A stretch of DNA of 64,000 nucleotides from Rubrivirga litoralis (GCF_031846415.1 NZ_JAVRHT010000001.1:124001-188000), one strand, 5' to 3'; counted from the stretch's first letter, positions 54,230 to 62,931 are shown. The notes: generated by a model not told the origin, from the letters alone. Translations and numbers: made by a program.

Positions 54230-54994
54230 CTACGCCCAGGCGCGGCCGACCTCGGAGAGCGGGACGTCGGCGTCGTAGCGGCCCGGGACGGCGAGCCACT
54301 GGAGCTCCTCCGTCGCCCCGGCCTCGGACGTGTAGTAGCCGGCGACCGTGAGCTCCTTGAGCTGGCGGAAAAAGGGCGGGGCGTCGTCGGAGGCGCCGGC
54401 GTGCGCCTGGCCCTCGCCGGTCTGGAGCTCGCGCTGGTCGCCCGCCTCGTCGTCCATCGCCTCGCCGAGCTCGCCCTGCATGCCGGCCACCTCGCGCTCG
54501 CGCTCCTCCTCAGCGTTGTACGTCCCCTCCTGGGCGGCCCCGGCCACGTCGCCGTCGACGGGCTCCTCGGGCGGGGCGGGCGGGTAGGTCTCGGCGTCCA
54601 TCTGGGCCACGAGGCGCGCCTGCGCCTCGCCGTCGAGCGCCGCGAACGAGCCGCCCTCGGCCCGGCCGTCGACGTCGGCGAGCCCGGCGAGGAAGGCGTC
54701 GCGCTCGTCCGGGGCGTACCAGTCCGTCAGCATGAGGTCGACGAACTGCGGCACGCCGACGTCGGCCGCCCCGGGCGTGTCGGTGGCGGGAAGGATCTGG
54801 TCGACGAGCGCGGCGAGCGTCCGCTGCTGCGGCTCGGCCAGCGTCTGGTAAGCGTAGGCCTCGCCGGCGGCCGGCGTGCGGCACCCGCCGAGGAGCCCGG
54901 ACGCGAGCGGGGCGGTCGCCACCCCGCCCAGGGCGAGCGAGAGCCGGCGGAGCGCCGAGCGGCGGCTGATCGTGTTCGAGAGGGCGTCGTGCAT
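54230..54994 (-). CDS. Gluconate 2-dehydrogenase subunit 3-like Tat protein
   Basis: 254 residues. The Tat-like start SRRSALRRLSLALGG leads to a lipobox-like LLGGC. YQTLAEPQQRTLAALVDQILPATDTPGA (~48-75) is the subunit-3 signature, and a C-terminal FFRQLKELTVAGYYTSEAG closes it. A low-complexity acidic insert (about residues 140-205, rich in Glu, Asp, Gly, Gln) is unusual. Pairs with the GMC subunit to export and stabilise it. Confidence 0.88.
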   Translation of the reverse strand: MHDALSNTISRRSALRRLSLALGGVATAPLASGLLGGCRTPAAGEAYAYQTLAEPQQRTLAALVDQILPATDTPGAADVGVPQFVDLMLTDWYAPDERDAFLAGLADVDGRAEGGSFAALDGEAQARLVAQMDAETYPPAPPEEPVDGDVAGAAQEGTYNAEEEREREVAGMQGELGEAMDDEAGDQRELQTGEGQAHAGASDDAPPFFRQLKELTVAGYYTSEAGATEELQWLAVPGRYDADVPLSEVGRAWA

Positions 54995-55077
54995 GGCGGG
55001 GGCGGGGCGGGGACGAACGGGCGGGGCGGGGCGGTCGTGCGGGGGCGGCCGCCCCGCCCTCCGAGTCCACCCCGCCC

Positions 55078-56394
55078 TCAGGAGACGACGGGGACGCCGG
55101 CTTCGGAGGCCGGCGTGAGTGAGGCGTCGGGGGCGTCGCCCTCGGGCGTGACGGTGACCGCCGAGCGGTCGACGCGGTCGTGGAAGAAGGCGACGAAGAG
55201 GACGAGGACGATGGCCGCGAAGCCGGCCGGGATCCACCAGAACTGGGTCCACTCGGCGAGCGGGAGGACCTCGCGGCCCGAGAGGAACCCGTTGTAGACG
55301 GCCCCGGCCACCTGCGCGCCGATGAGCATCCCGACCCCGTAGGTCACGAGCACGAACAGCCCCTGCGCCTGCCCGCGGACGGCCGGCGTCGACTTTTTCT
55401 CGACGTAGATCTGGCCCGTCACGAAGAAGAAGTCGTAGCAGATGCCGTGGAGCGCGATGCCGCCCACGATCATCCACGTCACCGACTCCGGCGCGGCGAG
55501 CGCGAAGAGCGCGTAGCGCAGGACCCACGCCACCATGCCCGCCGCCAGCATCCACTTGACGCCCCAGCGGACGAACAGGAGCGGCATGAGGAGCATGAAC
55601 AGCACCTCGGACACCTGCCCCAGGGACTGCGTGGCGGCGATGTTCTCGAAGCCGGTCGCCTCCAGGAAGAGCTGCGTAAAGTTGTAGTATGCCGCGAGCG
55701 GGATGCACAGGAGCAGCGCCGCTCCGAGAAACACGTAGAACGACCGGCTCCCCAGCTGCTTAAAGGCGTCGACGCCGGCGATGGACCGGACCGAGACGGG
55801 CTGGCCGGCGGCGGCGGGCGGGGTGTCGGGGAGCGTGAACGAGAACACGCCGAGCACGAGGCTCCCGATGCCGGTCAGGTAGAGCGGCCATGCCGTCGCC
55901 TCGGCCGTCACGCCCAGCACCGGGCTCAGGATGAACGAGATGGCGAGGCCGGCCACGATCCACCCGACCGTCCCGAACACGCGGATGATGGGGAACTCCT
56001 TTTCCTGGTCCTCCAGCTGCTCGAACGCGATCGTGTTCGAGAGCCCCAGCGTGGGCATGTAGCACAGGTTGTAGCCCAGGAGCACCAGGATAAACAGCGT
56101 CGGGTTCTGGATCAGGCTGGGCGCGAGCAGCATGAGCGCCCCGCCCACGAGGTGGAGCACGCCGAACACCTTCTGCGCCGCGAAGTAGCGGTCGGCCACG
56201 AGCCCGAGGAAGAACGGGGCGACGATGGCGGCCACCGGGTTCACGGTGTACGGCCAGTGCGTGAGGTCGCCGAGCCCCTCGGCCGCCATGTAGACGGCGA
56301 CCGTCGTGTACCAGGCGCCCCAGACAAAGAACTCCAGGAACATCATGGCGCTGAGGCGCGCCTTGACGGCCGTGGGCGGGGCGGTTCCGTTCAT
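55078..56394 (-). CDS. MFS permease of the NupG/nucleoside:H+ symporter family
   Basis: 438 residues, 12 helices. MFLEFFVWGAWYTTVAVYM (~18-36) is the family's first-helix motif; VADRYFAAQKV and FVTGQIYVEKKSTPAVRGQAQGLF are also typical. In keto-glycoside clusters such permeases import the sugar or its 3-keto derivative; a nucleoside substrate remains possible. Located between the DUF1080 and small-subunit genes. Confidence 0.88.
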   Translation of the reverse strand: MNGTAPPTAVKARLSAMMFLEFFVWGAWYTTVAVYMAAEGLGDLTHWPYTVNPVAAIVAPFFLGLVADRYFAAQKVFGVLHLVGGALMLLAPSLIQNPTLFILVLLGYNLCYMPTLGLSNTIAFEQLEDQEKEFPIIRVFGTVGWIVAGLAISFILSPVLGVTAEATAWPLYLTGIGSLVLGVFSFTLPDTPPAAAGQPVSVRSIAGVDAFKQLGSRSFYVFLGAALLLCIPLAAYYNFTQLFLEATGFENIAATQSLGQVSEVLFMLLMPLLFVRWGVKWMLAAGMVAWVLRYALFALAAPESVTWMIVGGIALHGICYDFFFVTGQIYVEKKSTPAVRGQAQGLFVLVTYGVGMLIGAQVAGAVYNGFLSGREVLPLAEWTQFWWIPAGFAAIVLVLFVAFFHDRVDRSAVTVTPEGDAPDASLTPASEAGVPVVS

Positions 56395-56446
56395 GGCTAC
56401 AAGGGATGGTGGTCGTTCAACGAGGTTCTGACGGGGTCGATCGCTC

Positions 56447-56503
56447 GTGTTGCGTGGTCCGTACTGCGTATCCGAGGCCGACGCGACACGCCAGACGCAA
56501 CAC
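56447..56503. repeat. Inverted repeat GTGTTGCGT/ACGCAACAC
   Basis: A perfect 9-bp inverted pair 39 bp apart, with inner GTACTGCGTATC, in the 142-bp space upstream of the MFS gene. Confidence 0.5.
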
Positions 56504-56536
56504 CCGCCGACCCATCACGTGTGGCTCGGCGCTGCA

Positions 56537-57250
56537 CTAGAGGGCGCGGATGCGGACGGAGCGGACGCGGAGCGCGTCGCCGTGGTCCTGAATGCCCACC
56601 ACCCCGCCCCGCCGTGTGCCGTAGGCGGGGAAGGCGTCGGCGTCGCGGAACTTGGAGGCGGCCACGCGGACGTCCCACCCGGGCGAGCCCTGCTCGGCGG
56701 TGACCACGCGCTCGCCGTTGAGCCAGTGCTCGATGCGCGGGCCGTCGGCCACGATGCGCGTCCGGTTCCACTGGGCGGGGCGGGCGACGCTGTCGGCCGG
56801 GACGTAGAGGTCGTAGAGGGCGCCGGCCCGGTGCGAGGGGTAGGCGCCGTCCGGGTTGCAGGCGTCGTCGAGGAGCTGGTACTCCAGCGCCGTCCGCCAC
56901 GGGGCGTCGAGCGCCGGCCCCTCCTCGCCGCGGTAAAAGACGCCGCTGTTGCCGCACGCGTCGAGCTGCCACTCGAGCTCGAGCTCGAAGTCGCCGTAGG
57001 CGCCGTCCACCATGAGGTCGCCGCGGTCCTCGGCCGCCGGGTCGAAGCGGATCTCGCCGTCGGCGACCGACCACGCCGCCGGCACGTCGTCGCGGTTGTA
57101 GCCGCGCCAGCCGTCGAGGGTCTCTCCGTCGAACAGGGCGACCCACCCGGTCTCCGTCCCGCCCGTCGTCTCCGCCCCGCCCGTGGTCACGGGCGGGGCG
57201 CCGCAGGCGGCGAGCAACAGCGTCAGGAGGAGGGCGGGGCGGGGCGGCAC
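56537..57250 (-). CDS. DUF1080 (3-keto-disaccharide hydrolase) lipoprotein
   Basis: 237 residues from a GTG at 57250. Lipobox LLAAC (Cys16). WVALFDGETLDGWRGYN opens the jelly-roll, DFELELEWQLDACGNSGVFYRG and ALEYQLLDD contain the conserved acid residues, and WNRTRIVADGPRIEHWLNG follows. This family cleaves 3-keto-glycosides formed by periplasmic dehydrogenases. First gene of the cluster, with its own promoter directly upstream. Confidence 0.9.
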   Translation of the reverse strand: MPPRPALLLTLLLAACGAPPVTTGGAETTGGTETGWVALFDGETLDGWRGYNRDDVPAAWSVADGEIRFDPAAEDRGDLMVDGAYGDFELELEWQLDACGNSGVFYRGEEGPALDAPWRTALEYQLLDDACNPDGAYPSHRAGALYDLYVPADSVARPAQWNRTRIVADGPRIEHWLNGERVVTAEQGSPGWDVRVAASKFRDADAFPAYGTRRGGVVGIQDHGDALRVRSVRIRAL

Positions 57251-57252
57251 GC

Positions 57253-57281
57253 GGTTAACGGAGCGTGAAGGGCAGGGTCAA
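57253..57281 (-). promoter_or_regulatory. Sigma-70-like promoter TTGACC-N17-TTAACC of the keto-glycoside cluster
   Basis: Boxes with 17-bp spacing; the -10 ends 2 nt before the GTG, so the transcript should start at about the start codon (leaderless). Confidence 0.5.
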
Positions 57282-57308
57282 TGTAAGCGCCGCCCCGCCC
57301 GGGTGAAA

Positions 57309-57340
57309 GCCCTTCCACCCCGCCCGCGGCGTGGAAGGGC
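57309..57340 (-). terminator. Stem-loop after the small lipoprotein gene
   Basis: GCCCTTCCAC and GTGGAAGGGC pair perfectly (10 bp) with a 12-nt loop, 8 nt downstream of the lipoprotein stop and upstream of the cluster promoter. It separates the two units. Confidence 0.6.
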
Positions 57341-57347
57341 GGGGCGG

Positions 57348-57767
57348 TCAGCTCACGCGCCGGGCGACGAGCTCAATGTCTAGGTCGCCATTGCCGCCGC
57401 CGCGCCCGGAGAACGTCCCCTGCAGGCGACCGGGGTCGGTCTCCGTTAACGTCGCTACGACCGTCCCGGTGAACGGGGGGAGCGCGAACCGGAGCTCGAG
57501 GGTGGCGGTCGACTGGAAGAACGAGCCGTTGACGACCGTGAACTCGACGCGCTCGGCCGGGAGCGTGTACTCGCCCGAGCCCGTCACGTGCGTGCCCGTG
57601 TCGGTGAGCCGGAACGTCACCGGGTACTCGGCCGACGCGTCGTTCATGTCCTTGATCACGCCCTCCCACGTGCCCGTGATGCCGACGGGGTCCGGCCCGC
57701 TGGCGTCGCACGCGGCGAGCGCGAGCGGGGCGAGAAGGGCGAGGACGACGAGCAGGCGGCGGGGCAT
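57348..57767 (-). CDS. Small lipoprotein, unknown function
   Basis: 139 residues. Lipobox LAAC (Cys19). The body is beta-rich: ITGTWEGVIKDM, YPVTFRLTDTGTHVTGSGEYTLP, FTVVNGSF and LQGTFSGRGG, resembling small lipocalin-like or META-like secreted lipoproteins. No enzymatic motif. Own promoter upstream within the end of the next gene. Confidence 0.75.
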   Translation of the reverse strand: MPRRLLVVLALLAPLALAACDASGPDPVGITGTWEGVIKDMNDASAEYPVTFRLTDTGTHVTGSGEYTLPAERVEFTVVNGSFFQSTATLELRFALPPFTGTVVATLTETDPGRLQGTFSGRGGGNGDLDIELVARRVS

Positions 57768-57801
57768 GAGCGAGCCCAGAGGGCGGGGTGGGGGCGGCCG
57801 C

Positions 57802-57809
57802 CGAAGCTA
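57802..57809 (-). promoter_or_regulatory. -10/-7 element TAGCTTCG sharing a stop codon
   Basis: TAGCTTCG, identical to the yebC element, 34 nt before the lipoprotein ATG. Its TAG is the stop codon of the haloperoxidase-like gene. GGGCGGGGCGG lies just upstream on the same strand, inside that gene's last codons. Confidence 0.45.
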
Positions 57810-59189
57810 CTCCGCCGACCGCCCCGCCCCGGTGCCGGAGCGCGTGCCCCGCGCCTCGGCGACGGCGGCGGGCCGCGTCTGGAGCCGGTCGACGTGGAGG
57901 CGGCCGACGCCGCGGCCCTGCTCGACGCCGTGCTCGGCGGCCATCCGGTAGTGGATGCCGCCGTAGAGCCGGCTGATGGCGGCCTCCTCGGCGGCGGCCC
58001 GGAACGACGCGAACCGGCGGACCGGGAGCCCGTAGGCCACCTCGGTCGTGTCGTCGAACGCGAACGGCTCGCCGTAGAGGGCGGTGAGCGCCTCGGCGGC
58101 GGCGGCCGAGACCACGCTGTGGCCCGACGAGTACTCGGGGAACGGGGGCGTCTGGAGGAGCGGCGCCCACGCCTCGTCGATGTGCTCGTTGATGACGGTC
58201 TCGGGGCGGATGAGCCGGCTCCGGTACTTTTCGTCCCACACGCTGATAAAGCCGTCCGAGAGCGCGAGCGCGGTCCGCGCGTAGGCCTCGGCGGCGCTCG
58301 CGAAGTCGTCGCCGGCCTGGCGGCTCGCGATGGCCGCGATGCCCATCCAGTGGCCGCCCGGCGTCAGCTTCTTCGTCGCGAACATGGCGTGGCCGCGCGT
58401 GTGCATCGTGTACGGGTTGCAGTCCCAGAACGACGCGATCTCGCGCTGCTCGTCGGTCAGCCCAACCCCGACCTCGTACACCTCGTCGACCTCGCGGCGG
58501 AACGCGCTCCCGGGCGCCAGCGAGTACGCGTGGGGGCGGGGCGGCTTGAACTGGGCGGCCGAGTCGAGCACGAACGGGCGGAGCCGGCCCCAGCTGGGCT
58601 CGATGGCGTCGAGGTAGGCCGGCGGCGTGGGCCGCCACGTGCCGGGCTCGTCGGTGACGGTGTAGGCCGGGGCGCTCCGCGTCTGGGCGTACTGGTCGCC
58701 CGCGGCCCACGCCAGCACGTGCTGCGCGACGGCCTCGCCGTAGGCCGCCGACCGCTCGGCGAGCGCGCCCGCCACCCCGCCCTCGCGGAGCCGCACCTCG
58801 ACGGCCTCGCGGTGGGCGGCGACGGTCTCGTCCGAGAACGTGAGCGCCTCGGCCACGGCGAGCGCGGCCGAGAGCGCGGCCGTCGGCCCGTGGACCGGCG
58901 CGTCGGGCGGGGCGGGCGGGGCGGAGAGGTCGCGGAGCTGGCCGGCCAGCGAGGCCCGCTCGCCGGTCACGGCCGCCAGCGCCTCGTGGGCGGCGACGGC
59001 CTGGTAGGCGTAGACGCGGCTGGCCTGGGGCGGGCTGAAGATGTCGTGCGTCATCGTCTCCGTCGTCGTCAGCACGACGCCGTGCAGCAGCTCGGGGTCG
59101 GCGGCGGCCGGCGCCACGTCCTCCAGCGCCGGCTCGGCGCACGCGGCGAGCAGGACGGCGCCGACGAGCAGGAGGGCGGGGCGGGTCAT
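57807..59189 (-). CDS. Vanadium-dependent haloperoxidase/PAP2-like lipoprotein
   Basis: 460 residues. Lipobox LLAAC (Cys17). Active-site-like stretches are in family order: FATKKLTPGGHWMGIA, PPFPEYSSGHSVVSAAAAEAL and SRLYGGIHYRMAAEHGVEQGRGVG, giving the conserved SGH and R...H of the vanadate site. Could be a haloperoxidase or an acid phosphatase. Predicted outer-membrane, periplasmic or surface. The last ~40 residues are non-conserved. Confidence 0.85.
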   Translation of the reverse strand: MTRPALLLVGAVLLAACAEPALEDVAPAAADPELLHGVVLTTTETMTHDIFSPPQASRVYAYQAVAAHEALAAVTGERASLAGQLRDLSAPPAPPDAPVHGPTAALSAALAVAEALTFSDETVAAHREAVEVRLREGGVAGALAERSAAYGEAVAQHVLAWAAGDQYAQTRSAPAYTVTDEPGTWRPTPPAYLDAIEPSWGRLRPFVLDSAAQFKPPRPHAYSLAPGSAFRREVDEVYEVGVGLTDEQREIASFWDCNPYTMHTRGHAMFATKKLTPGGHWMGIAAIASRQAGDDFASAAEAYARTALALSDGFISVWDEKYRSRLIRPETVINEHIDEAWAPLLQTPPFPEYSSGHSVVSAAAAEALTALYGEPFAFDDTTEVAYGLPVRRFASFRAAAEEAAISRLYGGIHYRMAAEHGVEQGRGVGRLHVDRLQTRPAAVAEARGTRSGTGAGRSAE

Positions 59190-59218
59190 GGGCGCACACG
59201 GATCTCACACACGGGTCG

Positions 59219-59226
59219 GCAAGATC
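59219..59226 (-). promoter_or_regulatory. Possible -10 GATCTTGC of the haloperoxidase-like gene
   Basis: GATCTTGC lies 29 nt upstream of the ATG, with TTGCGC 17 bp further upstream. Weak match; the 59227-59400 space has no gene. Confidence 0.25.
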
Positions 59227-59400
59227 CATGAAAGCGCTCCCACGCGCAAGTCCCGCCGCTGCTCCGACGCAGTCTTTGAACGGGTTCCGCCCCGCCCGGC
59301 GTGTGGGGGCGGAGCGGTCGAGCCTGCCGCCCCGCCCGAACGCGCTCCACCAGGAAGGGCTGAGGCGCCCGGGCGGGGTGGCGCTCGAAACCGCCCCGCC

Positions 59401-62400
59401 CTACCGCCGCGCCACGGCCGCCCCGCCCACGCGGACGACCTGGAGCGGGCCGTCCGTCGCCGCCGCCACGAGCCACCGCGACCCGTCCGGCCGGCGGACG
59501 AACGCCAGGTTGCGGACCTCGCCGTCGAGCGCGAGGCCGGCGTCGAGCCCGGCCGCCCGGAATGTGCCCGCCCCGCCCGCATCGAGTCCGCCCGCGTCGG
59601 GTCTGCCCCGCCCGCCGCTGTTCAGCAGGAGGAGTCCCAGCCCGGCGTCGTAGCGCCCCTCGTCGGGGCGCACGCCCAGGAGGCCGCCGCCGAGCACGAG
59701 GTCGGTCCGCCCGTCGCCGTCGACGTCGCTGGCGAGCGCGGCGTAGAGCGGCTCGGTCTGGGCGAGCCGAGGGAGCGGCGCCAACCTGAACCGCCCCGCC
59801 CCGTCGTTCCAGGCGACGGCGCTCGCGAACGTGGTCGCCTCCAGCCGGTCGGCGTCACGGGCGCGCGCGCCGAACAGGTCCTCGGCCGTCCGCGCGCCGA
59901 AGGCCGTCGCGGTCGGGAACCGCTGGCGGAGCTCGGGGAACTGCTGCTGGAGGAGCGGGACCGTCGCGACCGGGTAGTCGGCGCCGTCGCGCCAGGTCGT
60001 GAGGAGGCCGTCCTCCTGACCGTTCTCGTCGAAGTCGGCGAGGAGCAGGCGGGCGGGGTGGTCGGGCGTCGCGCGGAGGCGCGAATTGAGGCCCAGGTTG
60101 CCGAGCGCGAGGTCAGTGTCGCCGTCGCCGTCGAGGTCGGCCGCGGCGAGCGCCGTCCACCGGCCGGTCGCCCCGCCCAGCCCGACGTCGGTGGCCTCCA
60201 GCGCGCGGCCCGTGTTGCGGAAAACGGTCGGCGCCATCCACTCGCCTATGACCACGAGGTCGTCGCGGCCGTCGCCGTCGAGATCCGCCCACGCCGCCCG
60301 CGACACCATGCCGACGCGCGCGAGCCCGGGCGCCGTCGCCTCGGTCACGTCGCGGAACCGCCCCGCCCCGTCGTTCTCCAGGAGCGCGCTTTGGGCGGGG
60401 CGGCCGTACGCCCGCGGCACCACGCGGCCGCCGACGAAGAGGTCGGTGTCGCCGTCGCCGTCCCAGTCCGCCGCCGCGACGGCGCCGGTGTGGACGAACA
60501 GGTCGGGGAGCGCGGCGCGCGGCGCGCGCTCGAACCGCCCCGCCCCGCCGTTCAGGTAGAGCCGGTCGCGGAGGGCCTCATTGGTGCCGCGGAACTCGTT
60601 GCCGGCCGTGCCCACGTACAAGTCGAGGTCGCCGTCGCCGTCGGCGTCGAAGAAGGTGGCGGCGACGTCCTCGCCCTCTCGGTCGGCCTCCCACGGCCCG
60701 TCTTCGGCCTGAGTGAACCCGCCCGCGGTCTGAAGAAAAAGAACGCTCGCCTGGCCGCGCGCGCCGCCCACGAACACGTCGTCGAGCCCGTCGCCGTCCA
60801 CGTCGCCGACGGCCAGCGCCGGCCCCTCGGTCGAGAGCTTGTGCGGCATGAGCCGCTCGCGGTTAAAGTCGACGAACACGTTCTCGACGTGGCGCCAGCC
60901 GAGCCCGCTCGCGGCCGTCACGTCCTCGAACAGCGTCGCCGGGCGGGGCGGGGCGGGCGCGTCGTCGGGCGGGGCGGCGTCGGCCTGGCGGAGCGTGAGC
61001 GCGCCGGCGGGCACGTCGGTGAGCGTCTGCACGCGGCCGTCGGGCCACATGACCTGCACCCGCCCCGCCCGCGCCGCGCCGCCGGTGTGCGGTCCGCCCA
61101 GGCCGAACACGAGGCGCGGGTCGACCGACGAGAGGTAGCCGCGCGTGGGGAACGCCTCGGCCGTCTGCTCCCCGGCGTCGGTGCGGACCGCCACGCGCGC
61201 GCCTACGCCGCCCGTGTTGGCGCCCTCGCCCTGGAGCGTGATGCGGAGCGAGGTCCCGCCCCGCTCGGCCGCCGTGTTCCGGTAGATCGAGGCCGGGGCG
61301 CCCAGGTTGTTGACGACGAGGTCGAGGTCGCCGTCGTTGTCCAGGTCGGCGGTCGCGGCGCCGTTCGAGAAGCCCTCCTGGTTCAGCCCCCACGCCGCGC
61401 CCACGTCCTCGAAGCGGAGGTCGCCCCGGTTGCGGAACGCCTCGTTCGGGATCGGCACCTGCGGCATCTTGGCGAGGAGCGCCTGGTTCTCGTCGCTCGC
61501 GCCGTCGGCGAGGTCCTGCTGCACGACGTCGCTCGAGACGTAGTTGACGTAGTCGAGGTCGTTGGGCCGGCGCCAGATCCCGTTCGTCACGTAGAGGTCG
61601 CGGCGGCCGTCGAGGTCGAGGTCGGCGAGGAGGGCCGACCAGCTCCAGTCGGTCGCCTCGACGCCCGCGAGCGCGGCCACGTCCGAAAACCGGGGCGTGC
61701 CGTCCGGCCCGAGCCCGCGGTTGAGCTGGACGCTGTTCCGGGCGATCTGGGCGCCGTAGCCCATCTCGCGCTTGAGCTCGGCCACGTCGTACGTGTCGTC
61801 GCCGGCCGAGACGGCGCGGACGGCCTCGCGGCGCGGGGCCATGTCGAGGACCACGAGCTCGGGGCGGCCGTCGCCGTCGAGGTCGGCGGCGTCGGCGCCC
61901 ATCGAGAACCGCGACGTGTGCGCGAACGCCGTCTGCGACGCCTCGCGGAAGGTGCCGTCGCGGTTGTTGAGGTAGAGGAAGTCGTGCTCGTGGAAGTCGT
62001 TGCCCACGTAGAGGTCGGGCCACCCGTCGCCGTCGGCGTCCGTGGGGACCACCGAGAGGCCGTAGCCCGAGATCCCGCTCAGGATGCCGGCCTCCTCGGT
62101 CACCTCGGTAAAGCGGACCGCCCCGCCCTGGTCCGCGTCGTTCCGGTAGAGCCGGTCGCCGCTCCGCTCGTCGCGCTGGCGCGTGAGGGCGGGGCGGGCG
62201 TACGTCCGGTCGGTGTGGACGGCGTGGTTGAGGAGGTACACGTCGAGGTCGCCGTCGCGGTCGTAGTCGAAAAAGGCGGCCTGCGTGCCGAACCCCTCGA
62301 AGTCCAGGCCCACCTCGGCCGCCGCCTCGCGGAAGCGCGGGACGCCGTCCGGGCCGGCGCCCTCGTTCAGGAACAGCTCGTTCCGCCCGCGCTGCCCGCG

Positions 62401-62823
62401 GTATGCGCCGACGGCCGAGACGTAGAGGTCGAGCCGGCCGTCGCCATCGACGTCGGCCATCGTCGCCCCGGTCGTCCAGTCGCTCGTGCCGGCCACGCCG
62501 GCCGCGTCCGTCACGTCCTCGAAGCGGATCGGCCCGCCCGGCGCGGTCCGGTTGAGGTAGAGCGCGTTCGGCCCCTCGTTCGACGTGAAGTAGAGGTCGG
62601 GGAGCCCGTCGCCGTCGACGTCGCCGGCCGCCACCCCGCCCCCGTTGTAGTAGTAGAGGTAGGAGAGGATGTTGAAGCCGGGGCCTTCGGCGAGCGCGTT
62701 CTCGAACGCCACGCCGGTCTCGGCCGGGTCGAGCGACACGAACAGCGGGTCCTCCGCCCCGCCCCCGCAGGCGGCGAGCACGAGCGCGGCGAGCAGGGCG
62801 AGCGGGCGGGGCGGGGCGGTCAC
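59401..62823 (-). CDS. CRTAC1 family lipoprotein (FG-GAP/VCBS repeats plus ASPIC/UnbV domain)
   Basis: 1140 residues from the GTG 62823, chosen because it gives a lipoprotein signal (PLALLAALVLAAC, Cys19). Another in-frame GTG at 62865 and one at 62895 would lengthen it. Many D-x-D-x-D-G calcium-binding loops (GDVDGDGLPDLYF, ADVDGDGRLDLYV, ADLDLDGRRDLYV) build two beta-propellers. ASPIC/UnbV (~575-640: GVGARVAVRTDAGEQTAE...VDPRLVFGLG) sits between them. Surface carbohydrate or protein binding is typical. The gene downstream of the GIY-YIG unit is a paralogue. Confidence 0.9.
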   Translation of the reverse strand: MTAPPRPLALLAALVLAACGGGAEDPLFVSLDPAETGVAFENALAEGPGFNILSYLYYYNGGGVAAGDVDGDGLPDLYFTSNEGPNALYLNRTAPGGPIRFEDVTDAAGVAGTSDWTTGATMADVDGDGRLDLYVSAVGAYRGQRGRNELFLNEGAGPDGVPRFREAAAEVGLDFEGFGTQAAFFDYDRDGDLDVYLLNHAVHTDRTYARPALTRQRDERSGDRLYRNDADQGGAVRFTEVTEEAGILSGISGYGLSVVPTDADGDGWPDLYVGNDFHEHDFLYLNNRDGTFREASQTAFAHTSRFSMGADAADLDGDGRPELVVLDMAPRREAVRAVSAGDDTYDVAELKREMGYGAQIARNSVQLNRGLGPDGTPRFSDVAALAGVEATDWSWSALLADLDLDGRRDLYVTNGIWRRPNDLDYVNYVSSDVVQQDLADGASDENQALLAKMPQVPIPNEAFRNRGDLRFEDVGAAWGLNQEGFSNGAATADLDNDGDLDLVVNNLGAPASIYRNTAAERGGTSLRITLQGEGANTGGVGARVAVRTDAGEQTAEAFPTRGYLSSVDPRLVFGLGGPHTGGAARAGRVQVMWPDGRVQTLTDVPAGALTLRQADAAPPDDAPAPPRPATLFEDVTAASGLGWRHVENVFVDFNRERLMPHKLSTEGPALAVGDVDGDGLDDVFVGGARGQASVLFLQTAGGFTQAEDGPWEADREGEDVAATFFDADGDGDLDLYVGTAGNEFRGTNEALRDRLYLNGGAGRFERAPRAALPDLFVHTGAVAAADWDGDGDTDLFVGGRVVPRAYGRPAQSALLENDGAGRFRDVTEATAPGLARVGMVSRAAWADLDGDGRDDLVVIGEWMAPTVFRNTGRALEATDVGLGGATGRWTALAAADLDGDGDTDLALGNLGLNSRLRATPDHPARLLLADFDENGQEDGLLTTWRDGADYPVATVPLLQQQFPELRQRFPTATAFGARTAEDLFGARARDADRLEATTFASAVAWNDGAGRFRLAPLPRLAQTEPLYAALASDVDGDGRTDLVLGGGLLGVRPDEGRYDAGLGLLLLNSGGRGRPDAGGLDAGGAGTFRAAGLDAGLALDGEVRNLAFVRRPDGSRWLVAAATDGPLQVVRVGGAAVARR

Positions 62824-62901
62824 AGGACGACGAGGCGGCAGGGCGGGGCGGGCGGAAGAGGGCACATGGGGAGGCTCGGCCTGAACGCACTGCACCCCAA
62901 C

Positions 62902-62931
62902 CCGTCATTCCCGCGCAGGCGGGAATCCAGG
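62902..62931. repeat. Palindromic repeat, left inverted copy (30 bp)
   Basis: Core ATTCCCGCGCAGGCGGGAAT (8-bp stem, 4-nt loop) inside a 30-bp unit that ends CCAGG. Identical in inverted orientation to 63496-63525. The unit resembles palindromic repeats of the GTCATTCCCGC type found in many bacteria. It contains the GIY-YIG stop codon. Confidence 0.85.
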
